From Kuschelorhynchus macadamiae (taxonomy: Eukaryota; Arthropoda; Insecta; Coleoptera; Curculionidae): DNA of 64,000 nt. The position numbers were made by a program, and so were the translations under genes. The DNA lies in the NCBI GenBank assembly GCA_030620095.1, contig JAUTXW010004702.1, forward strand, positions 992,001-1,056,000. The letters are read 5' to 3'. Numbering within the stretch: the stretch's first letter is position 1; every line of letters begins with the position of its first letter. Of this stretch, positions 58,923 to 64,000 are shown piece after piece. The notes beneath the pieces are model-generated. The model made no database searches. It saw nothing but the letters and a program-made list of their open reading frames with translations, and was not told the origin of the DNA.

Positions 58923-59052
58923 CAGACAGAGGGGCTTTTCCCTATAGTTCCCTCTATTGCTTACTTGACAACAGTGCAGTCGGGCGCAACCAAGTGTGAC
59001 CACATTTACCTATAAATAGTCTCGCTTAGGATAAGTTACTTTAGTTTATATC
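58923..59052 (-). repeat. inverted repeat, right arm
   Basis: Inverted partner of 58523-58652. Confidence 0.8.
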
Positions 59053-59559
59053 TTGGCTAGCAAAACGCGCGTCCAGAACGTAACGAGTTGTGGTGCAGGG
59101 TGGTTAGAACTCTTGTATTTTGAACAATTTGTCTTCGTATACAAGTATAAGAAACTGCAGAATTTAATAAAATTTGGCTTAATCAGCAAAAAAAATTAAA
59201 TGAAGAAATTAAAATTAAAGGTTTTTAAAGAAAATGAGAAAACAGAGACTTATAAAATCCTTCATGATACTTAGGGATAATATTAGTGTTAGGCAACTTC
59301 ATTAAATCATCCGTGTTTTCTTCCTGCGATGAGCATTTTTTTGATAGGTAACTGAAATACGTTACAATTAAAGATTATATATGTAGAAACTAAATAAAAC
59401 TAGATAAAAAGTAACCTAATAGTTGGAACAAAAGGTAGAATTTTGATTACTGAGTTACCGGTCTCCCAATCTTACTTCACGATTTTGATATGTTTTTAAA
59501 TGATTCACACTTGAGATTTTTTATTTCATAAGGAATATTAATATAAGTTATAGAACAAA
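59053..59559. other. no gene seen
   Basis: AT-rich sequence without recognisable motifs. Confidence 0.45.
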
Positions 59560-61005
59560 CAGGGTGTACCACGACGAACTGCGGCGATCGATTTCTCAGA
59601 AAGTAGGCTTTGGAAAAATTTGAAATTTTGGCAGCTAACTAAAGACGATGGGGGCAATTCGGGCAAAACATTTTCAAGATAGCGGCACTTCCGGTTATAC
59701 CGGAAGTTGACGTCAACTTTCTTATTTTAAATGGAACACCCTGTATATAATCGAATTTTTAGATTCCTCGAAAAATTCTAGGTATATTTCATGTATAATA
59801 TCCTATACCTTCAACTGTTTTTGAGATATTGTCAATTTTATGTACAAAAAGACGTTTGCAGGTCTAGACATAACTATAAATATCTGCTTATCGAAGCCTC
59901 TATTATTTATTTGCGGGTGGCTTCCTTGTGCAAAAGGATTCACTTTACTGGCCTGTGCTGATATTTTTATAATAAATAAATGTAGGGTGATCAAAAACTG
60001 ACATTATAAATATACTTTAAAAAATCGTTAAAAGTTCCTTTTTTTCAAATGGAATCGAATCCCCCAATTTTTATAATTTTATCTTAATTAAAACTTAAAA
60101 TAAGAGTGACTTTGTATAAAGTTGTCTATTCCAAAAGTTTATAGTTTTTGAGTTATTGACGATTTAACATTTTTTATTCTGATAGTGCCAGACGGCTTCT
60201 AAGTTTTCTTGTTAGTTGGCCATGATAGGGAGGCCTGGCGAGAACAAAATTGGTTACTATAGAAACGTAATACTAATTGTCGTTTGAGAATTACCTACTA
60301 AAATATTATTTATTTATTATAGTAATTATAATAATTATTAAACTAATAATCATGCCGGGGCGATTAAATCACACACACGAGGATTATTTGAATTTTTTTA
60401 ATATTTATGGGGAATTTAACAGAGTTTTAACAAGAACATGCCAGGTATTTGCTGAAAGATATCCAGATAAACAGAAACCGTCAGCGAACAGCGTTAAACA
60501 AATGCTGAGAAACTCTAAAAATTTTGGAAACGTCAAGGCACAAATTAATAACAGGAAGCCCATTGTTGATAATGAAAATGTCGAGATTGCAATTCTGGGA
60601 TATTTTGCAGAATATCCAATGACATCCCTAAGAAACGTGGCAAGACAATCAGGAATCTCGAGGAACTCAGTGCATAGGATTCTGTTAAAACATAACTTCC
60701 AACCTTATTTAATATCATTGGTTCAACATCTAAAAGACACTGATTTGCCAAAAAGAGCACAGTTTTGCGAGTTTATTTTAATAATGGTACAAGATAACCC
60801 TAGATTTTTGGCCAATATAATTTGGACCGATGAAACAAAATTTACTAAAAATGGCCTTTTCAATAGACACAATTCCCATTCTTGGAGTGATTCGAATTCT
60901 TATGCAGTAAGATCGCGGAATTTTCAAGAATCCTGGCAATTTAATGTATTTGTGAAGTAAGGAACGATGGAATAATAGAACTGAATTTTTACGAAGAAAA
61001 ATGGT
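59560..61005 (+). mobile_element. mariner-like element G, left part only
   Basis: CAGGGTGTACCACGACG at 59560 is a mariner-type terminus. About 175 bp in, GGAACACCCTGTA (59733-59745) repeats the internal inverted end seen in element E, embedded in similar sequence (TTATTTTAAATGGAACACC, CCGGAAGTTG). The transposase starts at 60352 and is lost after about 61005. No right end is seen. Confidence 0.75.
60352..61005 (+). pseudogene. mariner-like transposase of element G, C-terminally truncated
   Basis: ATG at 60352. N-terminal HTH (EDYLNFFNIYGEFNRVL, VFAERYPDKQKPS), second HTH (SLRNVARQSGISRNSVHRIL), first catalytic Asp in IIWTDETKFTKNG, then SWQFNVFV at 60957. A frameshift there is followed by NDGIIELNFYEEKW to about 61003. 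The second and third catalytic blocks are absent, so it is not functional. Uninterrupted over its first 200 residues, so truncation rather than slow decay removed it. Confidence 0.8.
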
Positions 61006-61248
61006 AAGTTATACATTGCCTAAACACAAGGACTTTATTAATGAAAAATAATCCATTTAGGTAATATTACAATAATTTTTTTTATCAATTTAGCGTCAAT
61101 TCAAAATTAGATAAATCATTTAGTGAATATTATTACATAAATAAATTAAATTAAATTATTTATACAGGTCACATTACACTACATCGTACAAATACTGGTC
61201 CACATACCATATCTAAAAATATATATTCCGGAAATCTTTCTGCAGCTT
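61006..61248. other. junction between element G and the non-LTR element
   Basis: AT-rich, no motifs. GTAAGT at 61004 and a TTTAG at about 61060 look like splice sites but do not join useful frames. Confidence 0.4.
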
Positions 61249-62229
61249 TTAATCTGTTAACTTAGCCTTTTTAATTATTCTTTTGGCTTTAGCGCTAGAT
61301 TGTTTAAATAGTATGAAATTTTGTTGATTGGGATTACGTTTGAATCTATTTAAGGAGGATTTCCTGTTTCTTATACCTTCTTTCCAGTCTCCGGACCACC
61401 AAGGAACTGGAGGGCGGAGATAGTTAATTTGGTTAATAGGTATGTGTTGGTTAGCAGATTTTTGTATTGCTTCAATGAACAATTCCAGGGATCTGTTTAT
61501 ATTATTCGAAAAAATAGGAGGGCATACAAAGGATGCTCGGGAACTCTTCCAATCAGCGTTTTCTCACTTATAGACAGATTTCGTGATGGTTTCCCATTGG
61601 TATGTGGGCAAAAGACATGGACTACATAAGAAGAGGTCAATTGAAAAAAAGGAGCCTGACGAGGAGCTGACAAAAGTATGTGAGCCAGTGTTGAGGATTG
61701 AAATATTATTATTTTCTAAGAAGTTTTAGATAAGAGAGCCGCTATGATCTGTATAAGTTGAGCCCCAGATAGGGTTATGAGAATTAAAATCTCCTGCCAG
61801 TGCAAAAGGTGGTGGGAGTTGTGCAATAAGATTTTGAAGAGATTCCATACTGAGTTGAAAAGATGGGGGAATATAAATAGAGCAAAGAGTAATATTCTGA
61901 TGCGGAATTCTAATTGCTACCGCTTCTATATTTGTTTTCAATGGAATTTCATTGAACTCTATTTGTTCGTGTGCCAAAATAGTGACACCACTTGAGGCTT
62001 TTCTTACATTGGTACGGTCTTTTCTAACAATGTGGAAATTTTTGAGTGTAGCTGAATTTTCGGGTAAAAGATTGGTTTCTTGGAGTAGGATGATTTTGGG
62101 TCTATGTCTAGCTATCAATAATTTTAAATCATTAATATGATTATAGAATCCAAAGATGTTCCATTGTATAATGGATGGATAAAAAGGGTCATTATTATTT
62201 AAGAGTGAATTTGAGATTGAAGTATTCAT
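61249..62229 (-). pseudogene. ORF2: APE-type endonuclease and linker, RT missing
   Basis: ATG at 62229. IIQWNIFGFYNHINDL starts the endonuclease (the family has WN and N), ILLQETNLL carries the catalytic Glu, IYIPPS and LAGDFNSHNPIWGS are the next blocks. The frame is open to 61726, then shifts. Pieces down to 61249 include SANQHIPINQINYLRPPVPW and WSGDWKEGIRNRKSSLNRFK, the linker before RT. The SDH block of the endonuclease is changed. The sequence ends before any RT motif. Confidence 0.8.
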
Positions 62230-62246
62230 ATGGTATGATTGTAGGG

Positions 62247-63447
62247 TTACTTTTGTTTGGATTCGATAGATTTTCCTTGTGGGGGTTTTTGGTCCATATC
62301 ATCATCAACTATCATATCTGATAATGATTCCTTTGATGATTTATGTAAAGATTTACGAGAGGGAGATTTATATGTAGGCTTATTTTTCGTTGAGTTAGAG
62401 GGACTTTTGTTTTTGGGTATCTTATATGAGGATGAGGAAAAGGAAGAGGGGGAAGGAGGGAGAGTTTGTTTGGATAATGAAGAAGGTGAATTTGATTTAG
62501 TGGGGTTGGAGATTTGGAATAATAGAGGCATTTTAAGTTTGGGAGGGTTGGTTTGCGATGACAACCTTGAGAAAGAACTGAACACTGAATGGAGATAGAT
62601 AATTTTTGTGGGATAGTTGTACAGTTTTTGGGTGTTGCAGCAACAGAACTATAGGGAGATATGAAAGACGGATTAAGTGCTTTATATTTTTGCTTAGCCT
62701 CAAAGTATAGGATCTTTTCAATGGTATGTATTTTCTGGATGCCAACTTCTCTCTTGTATATAGAGCATCCCTTGTGTCTTGGAGAGTGTTCTTCTCCGCA
62801 CTTCACACAAAGAGCAGGAGATGTGAATGAAAATTCTTCATGGGAAGAATGACCACAGGAGGGACACGTTTTGGGAAATTTGCAGTAATTAGCAGTATGT
62901 CCTAATCGGTTACAATTAAAACAGCGAAGAGGATTTGGGATGTGCACTCTAACTCTGATAGAGAGATATCCGGCGTTGATTTTGGGGGGAAGAGTGTGAG
63001 TATCGAAAGAAAGAACAAATATGTTGGATTTCTTCACTGAATCCTTTGATGGTATTCTAAATACTTCTATGACACCTTGGAGCCTTAGTTCCTCCAACAT
63101 TTCTTCATCTGTGCAAAAGGCTAAATCAGAGCCACCTTTAAGTACATTTAGAGAGTTAAGTTTTTACAACTTCTATTTGATATAGATGTATTTTCTTCAA
63201 ATTAAGTGCATTGTTAGACTGACTTTCATTCGTTATTTCAATGTGAATTGTTCCATCTTTTAATTTCCTAGTATTTTTGAACGAACCAAAAAACCTTGAA
63301 GGGATTTAAAAATCACAAAAGGAGAAGCCTCTATAAAGGAGCCTTCTTTTCGTTTAATAACAAAAAATCTCGAAAAATTTTCATTAACCTGTGAGTCAAT
63401 TCTGGGTCTTTTAAGCCCGTATGATATTCCAGTAGCCTTAGACTCCA
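62247..63447 (-). pseudogene. ORF1: gag-like protein with zinc knuckles
   Basis: Starts near 63447 with MESKATGISYGLKRPRID. After a frameshift at about 63120-63300 the main part (63100-62590) holds an RRM-like segment and a cysteine array: CFNCNRLGHTANYC (CX2CX4HX4C, residues 60-73 of that frame), CPSCGHSSH (last Cys lost) and CVKCGEEHSPRHKGC. KREVGIQKIHTIEKI follows. A frameshift near 62590 leads into a Ser/Pro/Lys-rich tail ending at 62247. Such proteins bind the element RNA. Two or three frameshifts make this copy inactive. Confidence 0.75.
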
Positions 63448-63739
63448 TTCCAGCCTGGTTTCCTACTAGATAGTCGGGAGGGGCCCACGCTACTACCCGC
63501 TGCACCTACCGGAACTGGAGATCCGACCCCCTGCTCCGTGAGGTTTGATGATTTGGTTGTGTTTTGTCTCTTAGGTCTTCTGAGGGAGGATCACAAAGCA
63601 TGTTAAATTCTGTATTATATGACAAGTATAGCCGTTGAAGGCGGTTTGTATTAACAGACACGAACATATAACATTTAGCACGAAAACAGAAGACTGGGGC
63701 CCCGGGTGCGTCAGACCCGTACCAAGAAGATGTGCTATG

Positions 63740-63960
63740 CGAATAGGACGAAAATCGCATACTTCAGGTGCTTTATTAGTTATTTTGCGTATATGAATAA
63801 TGGTGCTAATCTTCCATATATTTGCAAAACAATTATTTAATATTGACATATTGATAATATGAGTAAAAACATCTAAAGAATCACTTATACAAAACATAAC
63901 ATTCCTAATGTAATGCTATCAAAACCACCTGATTTCGTTTTAATATCATATATAAATTTT
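63740..63960 (-). pseudogene. RT fragment of another jockey/CR1-like element
   Basis: On the minus strand: KSGGFDSITLGML, then HIINMSILNNCF and ANIWKISTIIHI, ending in CDFRPIRI at about 63750. These are the first conserved RT blocks (G-D-I, then W K.S, then DFRPIS). It stops abruptly where GC-rich sequence of a different kind begins. Confidence 0.65.
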
Positions 63961-64000
63961 AAGTTTAAAGTTTTAAACTGTTTAGAAATGTACAGAACTT

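Larger units (their letters stand above)
61249..63540 (-). mobile_element. non-LTR retrotransposon (I/jockey group), 5' half only
   Basis: On the minus strand ORF1 (63447-62247) is followed 17 nt later by ORF2 (from 62229), which keeps only the endonuclease and linker. The RT and the 3' end are absent. GC-richer sequence at 63440-63540 before ORF1 looks like a 5' UTR. Losing the 3' half is unlike normal 5' truncation and points to a later deletion that joined it to element G. Confidence 0.75.

Noticed and set aside
61004..61062. Intron at the end of the element G transposase
   Set aside because: GTAAGT and TTTAG are present, and GNIT after the acceptor resembles the family, but joining them gives a stop in the working frame and nothing recognisable follows.
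62257..62598. Acidic and glycine-rich open frame on the plus strand
   Set aside because: Antisense of the Ser/Pro/Lys-rich tail of ORF1 in the non-LTR element.

Overview
This window looks like nuclear DNA of an insect, or at least an arthropod. It is very AT-rich and holds long (TA)n tracts and eukaryotic transposons of many classes. It has no operons, no ribosome binding sites and no recognisable single-copy host gene. Essentially everything that can be named is a mobile element or the remains of one. Sequence between them is low-complexity AT-rich DNA in which I see nothing. I recognised families by protein motifs and by terminal structure read by eye; no search was run. Layout: 1-2905 is a jockey/CR1-like retrotransposon tail split by a mariner-like element (516-2842) at a TA target. 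2921-5097 holds a palindrome and a broken copy of a high-copy arthropod protein family of unknown function. 5100-9740 is mostly empty, with a (TA)n tract and a hAT remnant. 9744-12175 is a mariner-type end invaded by a hAT element, part of which is repeated as an inverted copy. 12348-15230 is a decayed Ty3/Gypsy element. 16690-19490 has a mariner scrap, an LTR end and a dead mariner-like element. 19688-20768 is a (TA)n block with direct and inverted flanking repeats. 20800-25044 is a nearly complete CR1/jockey-like element with two ORFs. 25293-27380 is a pogo-like element with an intact DD35D core and a PHD-like finger downstream. Copies of a modular non-coding repeat (GCCGCCATTTTG plus GACAGAC tracts) lie at 27596-28860, 43050-44340 and, inverted, 53960-55580. 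29517-32311 is a mariner-like element with inverted repeats of about 650 bp. 38020-40383 is a mariner-like element with 460-bp inverted repeats and an intact 354-residue DD41D transposase, the most complete transposase gene here. 48885-52138 is a head-to-head pair of Penelope-like elements set inside a (TA)n tract, with hammerhead-like motifs. 52432-53751 holds inverted pieces of an IS630/Tc1-like transposase. 55759-58417 is a hAT element with a perfect 8-bp target duplication. 58523-59052 is a Penelope-type endonuclease scrap between inverted repeats. 59560-61005 is half of another mariner-like element. 61249-63540 is the 5' half of a two-ORF non-LTR element, and a further RT scrap follows it. 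Three themes recur. At least six copies or scraps of a mariner-like group share the QQDG / SPDL-LDFFLWG signatures. Inverted duplications are very frequent. TA-rich sites recur as insertion sites.
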